DNA of 64,000 bases. It comes from Brassica napus. Its lineage: Eukaryota; Streptophyta; Magnoliopsida; Brassicales; Brassicaceae. Within the stretch, counting starts at the first letter, position 1. The number at the start of each line of letters is the position of its first letter. Below the pieces are notes generated by a model. The model did no database searches. It was given only the letters and a program-made list of their open reading frames with translations, and was not told where the DNA came from. Positions 43,401-52,200 of this stretch are shown here, piece by piece. The stretch lies in NCBI RefSeq assembly GCF_020379485.1, contig NW_026014653.1, positions 186,001-250,000 on the forward strand. The letters are read 5' to 3'. The position numbers and the translations under genes are program-made.

Positions 43401-46400
43401 CGACCCACGGGAACCAAAGCATTTCCTGAGGTAAATGCAACGGATATAAAAAATCCGGAAAAAGGAAATTATTCATATCGTGGGCGTGGTCGTGGCCGTG
43501 GTTTTGGTCGTGGTCGTAGTTATCGATTTAACCGCAACCATGAAAGGAGTAACAACCCAAGAGGAAGGGGATCTAACACATGGAATCGATCTGATCGGGT
43601 AAAAGGGAAAGAAACCCAAGAAAACCCTACTCATAAAAATGAGAACGTCTGTTACATATGTGGATCGAAGGGACTGTGGTCTCAAGTATGTCGAACTCCT
43701 CGGCATCTATGCGAATTGTACCAAGAATCTATTAAAGGCAAGGCAAAGGAAGTAAATCTCAATGAACACCTTGTGGGTATAACATCGACATACCTCGAAT
43801 CCTCTGACTTTATGGGAGATTTCGACGAGGCCACTCATCAAAATAATTGAAGTGCTTGTACTGATCAAGCTTAATAATGCCTAGTGATGCCATAAAATAT
43901 TATGTATTTCACTTCCAAAAAAATTAGATATTTCAGTTGTGGTAAATACTTAGTTATAAAACTAAGGTGCTTACTTCAATTTGCACATGTATGTGTATGT
44001 AAAAGTATATAAAGATGGTTGATACATATATAAAGATACTGTTAATTAATATTAAATGATTTTTTTTTCAAAATAATACATGAAAAATAAAATTCTTAAA
44101 ATAAAATTATTTAAAAACAAAAATATTGTAAAATTTATATAAACTATAATATATAACTTATCTTTAATTCTTTAAATATATGTATATATATGCATATAAC
44201 GGATCCAACTGGATATCCGTTCCTATAAATATTGATATTTGTGATTTGTTTTTTTACGGATATTGCATTTTAGTATTTGATTTGCTTTGTAAAGTAAGGG
44301 ATATCCGGATTTTCCGGTTCGAATCAAAACGGATGTTCCTGTTCCTAACTCCTCCCCGGGTCGTTCCCAATGTTTGGCACTTTCCATACTTCGTGAGGAT
44401 AACGTATTGGCAAGAATGTTAGACCAACCCGAGAAGAATTAGAAGAGTGGCTTAAAAGCTCCTTTAAGCCATAAAATTTCCCTTCATTTATACGAGATTC
44501 ATATTTCTTTTTTAATCCCGTATGAATTCTAAGGCATTCCTTTCACTTAAGGTAAAAAGTATTCCGGCATTCGAAGGGAAGTAGACTACTCAAGAATTTG
44601 ACATTTTTTTCTGTCATAATTTTGAATTCACTAAAGAATCAAAATGAATAATTGGTCTTGCTCTATTCGTAAACAGTAAAAATAACGTAAAGAAGAACCA
44701 TGCTTCTGAGTTTTATATTAAAAAACATAAAATATATAGTGTGAACATTTTTATGTAGAGTTTGGTTGGGAAGCTCTCTGCAGGTGACATGTGTCCATTT
44801 TAGTGTGAACATATCTATTACAATGCTTTCACGTGACATATTGTCTAATTTAGTGTAAACGCATTTATTACGATCTATTTAATATATAAGGGATATAGTT
44901 TTGACGCAATTCACAACTCACATTTTTTGTTGTCGTTTTGTTCTTTCTATATATTGGTGTATGCATTTATTTTTTAAAAACTTCGACAAGGTTCCAACAA
45001 GTCTTCTTCTTGTCATTTTCGGCTTGGCCGCCTTGTGTTTGATGGCTGCTTCAAAAACCTGCAATTATTTTTGATATAAAATATGAATAAATCAATTTTA
45101 TCTGCATTGTTTTTTAAGAAACTTTTGATTAATCTTGGTTGCCTTGTGTACAGGTGTTCCTCTGTTGCTTACTTGCTGGTCTAAGCATCTGTTGGTTCAA
45201 CACAGTCTGCTTTGTCCTCTGCATCAGTAACTTCCCTGCAAACAGATCACTTGCTCTTTCCCTCACCGTCAGCTTCAACGGTGTAAGCGCTGCTCTATAC
45301 ACTCTCGCTTACAACGCAATCAACCCAACCTCTCCAGAGCTCTACCTTCTCTTAAACGCTCTTATCCCTCTTGTCATCTCTTTCACTGCCATCATCCCTA
45401 TTCTTCGCCAACCGCCTTTCGAGCCTCTTCCACCAGATGGAGTTCGCCGTGACTCTCTCATGTTTCTAATCCTCAACATTCTCGCCGCTTTAAACGGCGT
45501 TTATCTCCTTCTCTTTGAGTCAAACTCCTCTGCTTTAGCCTCTGCTCGTCTCCTCTTTGGTGGAGCTATCATTCTCTTGATCCTCCCTTTATGTATTCCC
45601 GGCTTAGTCATCGCTCGGAACTGGTATCTTCGCACCATCCACACCAGTTTCCGTCTAGAAGGTTCAGGTTTCATTCTTGTTGATCCTGATGAGCTTGAGT
45701 TGCATAAAGGGATGCTTGCACATGAAGCCAATAGAGCAAGCTACCAGTTGCTGAGCGATGATGTCGTGCCACACCAGGTTAAGACTATGGCTGTGGAGGA
45801 AGGTGATACTGGTGGTGAGTTGCTTATCTCAAGAGGTCAGCTTGAGCTATTGGGAATTGAACATTCTTTGTGGCAGCTCTTAAGCAGAGCTGATTTTTGG
45901 TTCTACTATGTCGCCTACTTCTGCGGTGGAACCATTGGACTTGTGTACAGCAACAACCTCGGTCAGATTGCTCAGTCTTTAGGACAAAGCGCAAACACCA
46001 CAACTCTTGTCACACTTTACTCATCTTTCTCATTCTTTGGAAGATTACTCTCTGCGACACCAGACTATATCCGAGCGTAAGTGAAATTTATTAATTTACC
46101 TTATTTACTAATTTATCAAATATTAATTTATAGAGTTTATGGTTTGGTTCTGCGGGTTTTGACTTGGTTTAAGTTGTGCAGGAAGGTTTATTTTGCAAGA
46201 ACCGGGTGGTTAGCAATCGCGCTATTACCAACACCAATCGCGCTTTTCTTGCTTGCATCATCAGGAACCGCGTCAGCACTACAAGTTGGAACTGCTCTGA
46301 TGGGTCTAAGCTCAGGATTCATATTCGCCGCAGCTGTTTCCATCACATCAGAGCTTTTTGGACCAAACAGTGTTGGAGTTAACCACAATATCTTGATCAC

Positions 46401-46653
46401 AAACATACCAATAGGATCATTGATCTATGGATTCTTGGCTGCATTGGTCTATGATTCACATGGTACGACAGGGATCAAATCCATGACCGACTCTGTTGTG
46501 TGTATGGGACGAGGTTGCTATCGCATGACGTTTGTGTGGTGGGGATGCTTGTCGGTACTTGGACTAGGTTCGAGTCTTGTCCTGTTTATAAGAACTAGAA
46601 AAGCTTATCAACGGTTTGAACAAGCTCGGATAAGTTCAAACATTGATTCATAG
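34404..46653 (+). CDS. MFS / nodulin-like membrane transporter (At4g19450-like)
   Basis: Three exons: 34404-34712, 45154-46076 and 46182-46653. All are GT-AG, with phases 0 and 2, giving 567 aa. It belongs to the plant Nodulin-like/NFD4 major facilitator group: an N-terminal Nodulin-like domain (NFDFSAYSSELKSVLGISQ), about twelve hydrophobic helices, and a C-terminal MFS half (SITSELFGPNSVGVNHNIL, then GSLIYG). Substrates of this subgroup are poorly defined; membrane localisation is expected. Exon 1 ends ...LPYIM and joins VFLCCLLAGLSICWFN, so the reading frame survives a 10.4 kb first intron filled with copia sequences. Synteny with At4g19450 is good. No coding lesion is seen, so the gene may be functional provided the long intron is spliced. 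Confidence 0.9.
34727..35030. repeat. 150 bp tandem duplication in MFS intron 1
   Basis: A block beginning GATCAAACTGTTTTT at 34731 recurs at 34881. The order of landmarks is the same (AACCACTACTTTATAATAATG, TTTTATCATATTCCTCTTTT), with a few differences. The duplication begins only about 20 bp inside the intron. Confidence 0.85.
35031..35589. other. MFS intron 1, unique part before the copia insertion
   Basis: AT-rich intronic sequence with no recognised feature. It ends in ATAAT, the target site of the copia element. Confidence 0.5.
35986..39486 (-). CDS. Copia pol polyprotein (protease, integrase, reverse transcriptase, RNase H)
   Basis: An uninterrupted frame of 1166 aa. In order it shows: an aspartic protease motif (CIPDSGTTH, residues 18-26); GAG-pre-integrase (LWHDRLGHPG, then CDACALGK); an integrase core (GDICGP, DNAGEF, and the catalytic Glu in NGLAESLIKR); reverse transcriptase with VYVDDLNIIG; and RNase H with GFADAGYLSDPHKARSQTGY, SSNHAEIIAL and YEDNAACV. 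The domain order (IN before RT) defines Ty1/copia. There is no stop or frameshift, so the protein is potentially active. The frame starts 186 nt after the gag stop, with a good 3' splice-site-like TTACAG just before the ATG. Confidence 0.93.
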   Translation of the reverse strand: MDKKANGTTTKQIGREVCIPDSGTTHTILKDKRYFSTLKSVKMTINTISGPTDLIEGIGKANFMLPNGTKFSIDNALYSPNSKRNLLSFKDIYRQGYNTQSATENGKKYLYITSEKSGKGLVLEKFPELPSGLHHTYIDAIESHLVIKRNPEDVTLWHDRLGHPGTTMMRKIIESSHGHSIKTQDIYQSNKMTCDACALGKLIIRPSPTKIDKESPKFLERIQGDICGPIHPPCGPFYYFMVLIDASSRWSHVCLLSSRNMAFARFLTQIIKLRAQFSDYPIKRVRLDNAGEFTSQAFNDYCMVSGIEVEHSVAHVHTQNGLAESLIKRLQLIARPLIMRSKLPTSVWGHAILHAEALIRIRPSAYHRYSPLQLAFGKEPNISHLKIFGCAVYIPIAPPQRTKMGPQRRLGIYIGYDSPSIIRYLEPQTGDVFTARFADCHFNEKEFPTLGGDNKQVGKEIKWSVPSLLHLDPPTKQSELEVRRIMHLQNIANQLPDAFADTKMVTKSHIPAANTPARIEIPQNGGTAVDTRESGTRLKRGRPIGSKDKLPRKRKECEKHDTPKITENILDEENCESNDNIKHLESEGNHEISINYIHNGKIWKRNEMDDIDDVFSYLLAKEINEENEDPEPKSVYECQKRHDWIKWKDAIQVELDSLNKRNVFGPIVLTPKDVKPVGYKWVFVRKRNEKNEITRYKARLVAQGFSQRPGIDYEETYSPVMDAITFRFLMSLAANENLEMRLMDVVTAYLYGSLDTDIYMRIPDGFKMPETLSSKPKELCAIKLQRSLYGLKQSGRMWYNRLSEHLTKEGYTNDPICPCVFIKKTTSGFVIIAVYVDDLNIIGTQNEIQKASNYLKGEFEMKDLGQTKYCLGLQIEHSRKGIFVHQSTYTKRVLKRFNMDKATPLSTPMVVRSLNVENDPFRPSEENEEILGPETPYLSAIGALMYLANCTRPDISFAINLLARFSSSPTRRHWNGIKHVFRYLQGTTDLGLFYPKSSKGQMIGFADAGYLSDPHKARSQTGYVFTIGGTAISWRSQKQTLVATSSNHAEIIALHEASRECVWLRSISRHICSSSGIDENTEPTILYEDNAACVAQTKEGYIKSDRTKHIPPKFFSYTQELEKNKEIEVRYVRSCDNAADLFTKSLPTSVFRKHIHNIGMRHQKDL
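39673..40698 (-). CDS. Copia gag protein
   Basis: 341 aa starting MAKIEKLQFPALEVTGTNYT, with the N-terminal UBN2/DUF4219-type gag fold, then an RG-rich stretch (RGRGRGRGHNRGFGRGRG) and a CCHC zinc knuckle CYRCGSKGHWSQVC (C-X2-C-X4-H-X4-C). This is the nucleocapsid RNA-binding part. Gag ends in a stop and several further in-frame stops separate it from pol. In most plant copia elements gag and pol share one frame. Confidence 0.93.
   Translation of the reverse strand: MAKIEKLQFPALEVTGTNYTAWVTNMELHLDSEEILGTIKDGNISTSHEKAKAVIFLRRHLDENLTHDYARTKDPLDLWKALKERFDNQRKITLPHALDEWKNLRFQDFEKVETYNSAILRIAAQLDYCGKPVSEAEMLEKTYQTFHKNHYVLQEQYRNCGYTRFSELVVALIIAERNNELLIKNHNARPTGTKAFPEVNATDIKNPEKGNYSYRGRGRGRGHNRGFGRGRGYRFNRNHERSNNPRGRGSNTWNRSDRVKGKETQENPTHKNENVCYRCGSKGHWSQVCRTPRHLCQLYQESIKGKAKEVNLNEHLVGTTSTYLESSDFMGDFDEATHQNN
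41210..41450. repeat. GGCGGCTCGGCCGACC-type tandem repeats in the copia 5' leader
   Basis: Four to five units of about 40-60 bp (GGCGGCTCGGCCGACC / GGCGGTATACCGACC with AATAAATAATA spacers) lie between the 5' LTR and gag. The same array, inverted, is in the truncated copy at about 42110-42350. Confidence 0.8.
41799..43920 (+). mobile_element. Truncated copia element of the same family, head-to-head with the full-length one
   Basis: It has a 5' LTR (41799-42048, about 250 bp), the same TTATCAGCACGATC primer-binding region, the leader repeats and a gag copy. Homology stops at about 43920, shortly after gag, so pol and the 3' LTR are missing. Orientation is plus, opposite to the complete element. 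The two 5' LTRs are separated by only 39 bp (41760-41798). Confidence 0.9.
42845..43850 (+). pseudogene. Broken gag of the truncated copia element
   Basis: Two overlapping frames (42845-43165 and 43101-43850) correspond to one gag. About 8 nt are missing near 43164, where the intact gag has FQDFEKVE and this copy jumps to DFEKVE in another frame. The zinc knuckle reads CYICGSKGLWSQVC: the histidine ligand is replaced by Leu. The RG repeat is shorter by several residues. It is non-functional. Confidence 0.9.
43921..45153. other. MFS intron 1, part after the truncated copia
   Basis: AT-rich, with ATATCCG-type motifs at about 44.2-44.34 kb. It ends in the acceptor TTGTGTACAG at 45144-45153. No gene is called; the frame at 44180-44422 has no recognisable content. 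Confidence 0.5.
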
Positions 46654-46787
46654 AAACTTGTCTCAATCCCCCAATGGCTTGTGTGTATATTATTATATGT
46701 AGGATCTACATTATAACAGAAGTTATAATGGACTGTTATACATTTTATATAAACAAAGATTCACTTTCCATTTCAGTACTTACAACT

Positions 46788-48236
46788 TTAGGGATATATA
46801 CAAAACCTCTGATCTTTAATACAAAGAAACAACCTCTCATAAGCCAAAGCCATCTTACTCGCTGTGAACATCTCCGCCGCATACTCTCTACACTTCCTCC
46901 CTCTCTCAGCCAACCTCTCCGCTCCTTCGGCCACGGCAGCTTCCATAACCGCCGTCAAAGCCTCCACATTAGGTGCAAACATAAACCCAAACTCATCATT
47001 CACCACAACACTCCTCTTTATGCTCGGATACCTCGACGCCATCACTGGTTTACCACTCAACATCGCTTCCATCAGCGTTAAATCAAGCCCTTGTGGTCTA
47101 AGCGTCGGATTCACGAATATATCGATCCCGTTGTAGAAACCCTTGAGCTCATTTGGATTTAGGGATCCCAAAACGGTAACTTTATCGCCAAGTTTCTTGT
47201 AACGTTGCTCCCACGGACCTGATCCAGCCACCACGAGGTGAACATTAGAATGCGTTTCGATTAGTTTCGAGAGAGCTTCGAAGAGTAACGGATGTCCTTT
47301 ATCTTTCACCAATCTCCCTGCGACTCCTAAAACAATCTCCGATGACTTTTCTTGTAGCCCAAGTTTCGACCTAAACAGAGAACGTAGCTTCTTGTCTGAA
47401 CTGAATCCCTTTTCATCGACTCCGTTGAGGATCACGTGGACCCTTTTCTCCGGAATCTGGTAAACGTCTCTTAGCATTTCCCCGCAGCTATCGCTGATTG
47501 CTATATGATGAGCATAATTGTGAAAGAATCTGATTTCTTCAAGTATCTTGGGAAGCACGGCACTGTGTAGGCTTGCGTTGAAGCTTTGTAATCTTTGTTC
47601 TCCTGGTTTGCGGATAAAATCTTGGTAAATGCTTGAGTGTAAGCTCTCTAGCGCAATGCCGTGCCATGTTACCGCTAGGTTTGGAACCTCCCGGGCCTTC
47701 CAGTACGGTAAAGACACGCTCTCGGAGTGGACCACGTCAAAAGGTTGTTTCTGGTTCTCTTCTTGGTAAAGCTCCCATGCTTTTCTGTATTGCCATTTGC
47801 CTGGCTCTGAACCTCCGTGGGATTGTATTGTAGGGTTTATGATTTTGTTGGTTTCAAGGGAAGGGTCTAAGGGAGAGGTGAAAACGTGGACGCGGTGTCC
47901 ACGTTGGGCTAGAGCAGTGTAGAGAGTGAAGGCGTGGCGTTCCATGCCGCCGGGGTTGGGTCCATCGGGCCATTTACGGGAGAAGACCGCGAGTTTTAGA
48001 GTTTTGGGAGGAGGGTTGGTTAAGGAGAAAGCAAGGCGGTTCCAGGGAACCAGGGCGGTTCGGAGGTCGCCAGACCACGGTGGCTGATTTGAGACATAGA
48101 AGGAGGAGACTACGGCGGTTGAGGAGGAGGAGCAAGAGGAGGTGCGGAGTAGGAAGAGATATAGGATGCTAAAGGGGACGGTGAAGAAGAGGAAAGTGCA
48201 AAGTCTTGGTTTCTTGGGTCTGTTTTGTGAAGGCAT
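46788..48236 (-). CDS. GT4-family glycosyltransferase, type II membrane protein (At4g19460-like)
   Basis: A single-exon gene of 482 aa starting at the ATG at 48236. A short basic N-terminus is followed by a hydrophobic signal anchor (about residues 12-30, LCTFLFFTVPFSILYLFLL) and a Ser-rich stem, as in Golgi type II enzymes. The catalytic part has the GGMERHA nucleotide-sugar entry motif (about 96-102) and the C-terminal E-X7-E-like region EAMLSGKPVMASRYPSI of glycosyltransferase family 4. It lies tail-to-tail with the MFS gene; the two stop codons are about 135 bp apart. Position and orientation match the Arabidopsis UDP-glycosyltransferase-superfamily gene At4g19460. The acceptor substrate is unknown. 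Confidence 0.9.
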   Translation of the reverse strand: MPSQNRPKKPRLCTFLFFTVPFSILYLFLLRTSSCSSSSTAVVSSFYVSNQPPWSGDLRTALVPWNRLAFSLTNPPPKTLKLAVFSRKWPDGPNPGGMERHAFTLYTALAQRGHRVHVFTSPLDPSLETNKIINPTIQSHGGSEPGKWQYRKAWELYQEENQKQPFDVVHSESVSLPYWKAREVPNLAVTWHGIALESLHSSIYQDFIRKPGEQRLQSFNASLHSAVLPKILEEIRFFHNYAHHIAISDSCGEMLRDVYQIPEKRVHVILNGVDEKGFSSDKKLRSLFRSKLGLQEKSSEIVLGVAGRLVKDKGHPLLFEALSKLIETHSNVHLVVAGSGPWEQRYKKLGDKVTVLGSLNPNELKGFYNGIDIFVNPTLRPQGLDLTLMEAMLSGKPVMASRYPSIKRSVVVNDEFGFMFAPNVEALTAVMEAAVAEGAERLAERGRKCREYAAEMFTASKMALAYERLFLCIKDQRFCIYP

Positions 48237-48706
48237 TGTTTTGACTTTTTCTTCTTCTGTCTTTACAGATTTTAGCTTGTCTTAAAAGAAAAGATACAAC
48301 TCAGACTTAGCTCTAAACTGCAAACTCGAGCTGAATAAAAGAATCAAAACGAATAATAAAAAACATGGAACGAATCTGGCTCAGCTCAAGCACAAGAACA
48401 CAAGAACTTTGAAGTGAATCAAGAGCAGAGAGAATGGATTTTGAGTTTTTATTAGTCTCGAGGTTTTTAGTCGACGGTGGTTACTTAATTCCACATGCCG
48501 AAAAACGCGCGTATCACATGGCTCATGATTTGAATAAATTGTTATTGGGTCCTCATATGTTGTGTGGTGTTTCTTTAATTGGCAAAGACTTTTAATTATT
48601 GATCAATTTGTTTCTTTTTTTTATAAAATATGTCTACAAAATAAATTATTTGGAAAGCAAAATAGAATATGAAAAAACTCAAAAACAAAGTAGACTTTGG
48701 CAGGAA
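48237..48706. other. Upstream region of the glycosyltransferase gene
   Basis: It contains the 5' leader and promoter of the minus-strand gene. No other feature is supported. Confidence 0.4.
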
Positions 48707-49140
48707 GTATACTATTTATATATTGAGCTTATTTATCATGCAATGATTTTATATTCACAATATAATATACTTATTCCGTTTCTTAAAGATAGATGTTTTG
48801 GTGTTTTTACACATATTAAGAAAACACATTAATTATGCAATTTTTTTTTTGAAATTATCAAATTTCAATATTTTTTAATCGATAGTTTTTCAATAAATCC
48901 AATTAATTTTTTTATTTTTTTTCTAAAATTTTTATCTTAACAAAACGGAGGAGGTATTATGCAAGTAGATTGTGATATTGTATACTGATTAAATATTGAG
49001 CTTATTTTTCATGCAATAACTTTATATTCACAATATAATAGATTATGCAAGAAGATTTTGATATCAAGTATACTATTTATATATTGAGCTTCTTTACCAT
49101 GCAATAATTTTAAATTCACAATATAATAGATTATGCATAA
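48707..49140. repeat. Degenerate tandem repeat of about 90 bp, split by a MITE
   Basis: Three units share TATTGAGCTT...CATGCAAT...TTCACAATATAATA. They start near 48707, 48979 and 49069. The second and third continue into GATTATGCAAGAAG or similar. The first is interrupted by the element at 48769-48956, after which the array resumes with TTATGCAAG. Confidence 0.75.
48769..48956. mobile_element. Stowaway/Mariner-type MITE
   Basis: The ends TACTTATTCCGTTTCTTAAA and AACGGAGGAGGTA match the CTCCCTCCGTTTC termini of the Stowaway-like MITEs common in crucifers, at a TA target. It is inserted in a tandem repeat unit. Confidence 0.6.
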
Positions 49141-49233
49141 TAAGTTTTCTCTCCACATTAAAAGTTAAAAATGACAATGAAAACAATTGTGATGATTGAT
49201 CTCTACTTATTAACAGAGGTTAGGCTTTGCTGG

Positions 49234-52200
49234 CTATATGTAACTAAGAACAGAACAGTCACAATCAGCAAAAGAGATTTCTTTCTTTATTCTTTTCCCA
49301 TTTAGTAGCTCTTCTGGTATACAGAAACGGCCTCTCTTAGACACAACAGCTTCATCCACAGCGGTTTCAGTTTCTTTTCCAGATACAGCTTTCTCGAGGC
49401 TACTCTCCTGTAATCCCTGCAATCTACAATCATTCTCATCAGGTGCATATAACAAGCTCATCCCACATTTCACAACCTCACAGCAATCTAGCTTTCTTTT
49501 AGCTACACCATCAGTAACAAAGAATTTGAACGAGGCTGTGGTGTTGCAACATCGGTTGAGATCATGGCTTTTCTTGGCATGGAAGCAGTTGTTGTAGCTG
49601 ATGAAGACGTGATCAGAGGTAAGTTTTCTTGGTTCTTCTTCGCGGCTAGATGATGATCCACATTGCTCTTTCCATCCTCCAAGATTACAAGTAAAGCTGA
49701 TGCAGTCACCGTCCTCGTTTCTGAACTTGCACTTGCATATCACTGAGAATCGGTTGGTTTTATCTACATAGTCCTTGAATGAGACAACTACGCAGAGAGA
49801 AAGTCCGATGAACTTATCGTCGCACCAGTGTGGAGGCAGGTGAGTTTCCATTGAAGATCCCATTCTCTGATGGCGGAACCATAATGGCAAATCGTTTCCT
49901 GGAAAACTTACACTAGCTAGAGGTTCTGAAACTAGTCCCTGAAATGATTAAAAAAACAAAGCATGAGATGTGAATAAAACGTACTAGACTAACTACAGAG
50001 TAAAGAGAGTTGAACCTTATGATTAAGTTGAATGGATCCATTCCCCAGTATTTGACTCTTGAGTTGAGTATGAGCCACAATACTTTCTTGCGCATCTCTG
50101 TTTAGCTTGAAACAATCAGTGAAGACGAAAGTAGACTGGTTCCTTTCAGCTACCACAAGAAGCGTCATGGGTTTAGCTACTGTTTCGAGCGAGATACAGC
50201 CATGAGCATCCAGATACTGCAGATTTGATGGAAGCACTGGAAGAGAAACGAGGTTTTGACAATGCTTCAAGTAAAGAGATTTGAGATGATGAAGTTTCTT
50301 GATGCTTCCAGGTAGATTCTTGATATTGTTTCTGCTCAAGCATAAAGTCTGCAGCAAGGATAAGCAGCTAAAGCTGTCTGGCAACTTGTACAGATTACAG
50401 TCTGTGAGATACATGTCTGACAACCGCGAGCAGCCAGAGAAAGGCAGCAGCTCCAAACACGCGAGATCATGGACTTTAGATCCACCAAATGAGAACAGCT
50501 TGAGATTGCTCATATCCATTTTTCTGGGAGTTTGTTTGATGGCTGTATCATCCATGAGCAGAATCTCTAAGCTTTCCATGTCTTCGTTGATGTCCGGGAA
50601 ACTCTCTAGCTTTGAACATCCAGAGAGAAGCAGCTCTTTAAGAGACTTCAGCTTGCAAAGAGTGGTAGGAAGATGCATCAACCTGGAACACTTCTTCAGA
50701 TTCAACACAGTAAGTTTCTGGAGACTTTCTATGGATTCAGGAACTCTTTTTACCGCTGTGCCATCCAAATACAGAGATTCTATGTTTTCTGAGATAGTTG
50801 GAAATTTCTTGAGTTTTGAACATCCACTGAGGATAACAACCTTCAGAGACTTCAAATTGATTCTCTTTGGAAGACTCTTGAGGTTTATGCAATCTCTGAG
50901 ATTCAGTGAAACAAGACTGTCCATCTGCCGGATCGCTGAACACTTGGTTAAACTTGTACAGTTTTCAAGATTCAGTCTCTCGAGTTTACGAGCTTCCAAC
51001 AAGCCAGTTAGATTCATCAACTCTTTTGAATAACTGAGATCGACCCACCTTAACTCTCCTGTGTTCTGCAATAAGCAGATCAATAATTTAACAACCACAT
51101 ATATAATAAGTACTAACTATTTGTACCTTCTCATCTTCACACAGTTGCATAGTGTTGCTATAACGCAGATTAAGATAAACGAGTTTCTTCGGGTTGAAGT
51201 TGGATGGTAGATACTCCAGAGGGTACCCTTGCCAGTGGAGATAAACCAGCTCATCTGGAAAGCAATCAAGCCCCTTGGGAAAACGTAATCTACAATCATT
51301 CTCACACCACTTGGAACAATGAGAATTGTAGAACTTGAGGAACTTAAGATTCCACATCCTCGAGAAAATATCAGCACTTAGCTTCATGCTATCTACATTA
51401 GACATATCTAAGAAGATGCCTCTGGTCTCTGCAGTACCCTGGAAAAATATAATGTCAATAAAAAAGCCTAACAGAAGAATCACATTCATAAGACAAATGA
51501 AACATTCTGGCTCACCGTTTTGTACTTTAAAACGCGACAAATGTCTTCTTGGTTCCATAACCGACTGCGGTTACCTGCTTCTTTGATGGATGATTCATAA
51601 CCAACTTCCCTCCCCATAGTAAGCAGTAAGTCATGCATCTCAAGCCGGTTATCCGAGACTGTTATCAAGCACTTGTCAATAAGGTCACTAATCAGAGTAG
51701 AAGCATCGGTATGGTAAGTGCTCAGAACCCTCGAAACAAAATCCAACTTTTCTGTTCTAAAGAAGCAAGCAACATCAAGAAAAATGCTCTGTTCTTCCTC
51801 ACATAGCTCCTCATAGCTCACTTTCAGCACGTCATGGATCTTCCCATCTGGTCTTCTCTGCAACCTCTCCCATTTCAACTTCCAGTAAGACTTATCTCTT
51901 TGGCATAGATCAGAACCCAACAGCTTCAGAGCTAGTGGATGCCCTTTAGAATAATCCACAAACTTGTTTGATAGATCCATGAGCTCCGGAGTGGCGCAGA
52001 GATTGCTAGAAAAGGCACTCAAGCAGAAAAGCTCCAGACTCTCTCTTCCGCTCAACCTCGGAACCACGTATGTTTCATTCACAACCTTCTCTAGGAGTTT
52101 CTTGTTACTTGTTGTTATAACAATCCGTGTTCCTTCTCGGTACAGCTCTTGTCCTGCTCCACCAATAAGATTTCTCAGTTGATTTTCGTTGGCCACATCG

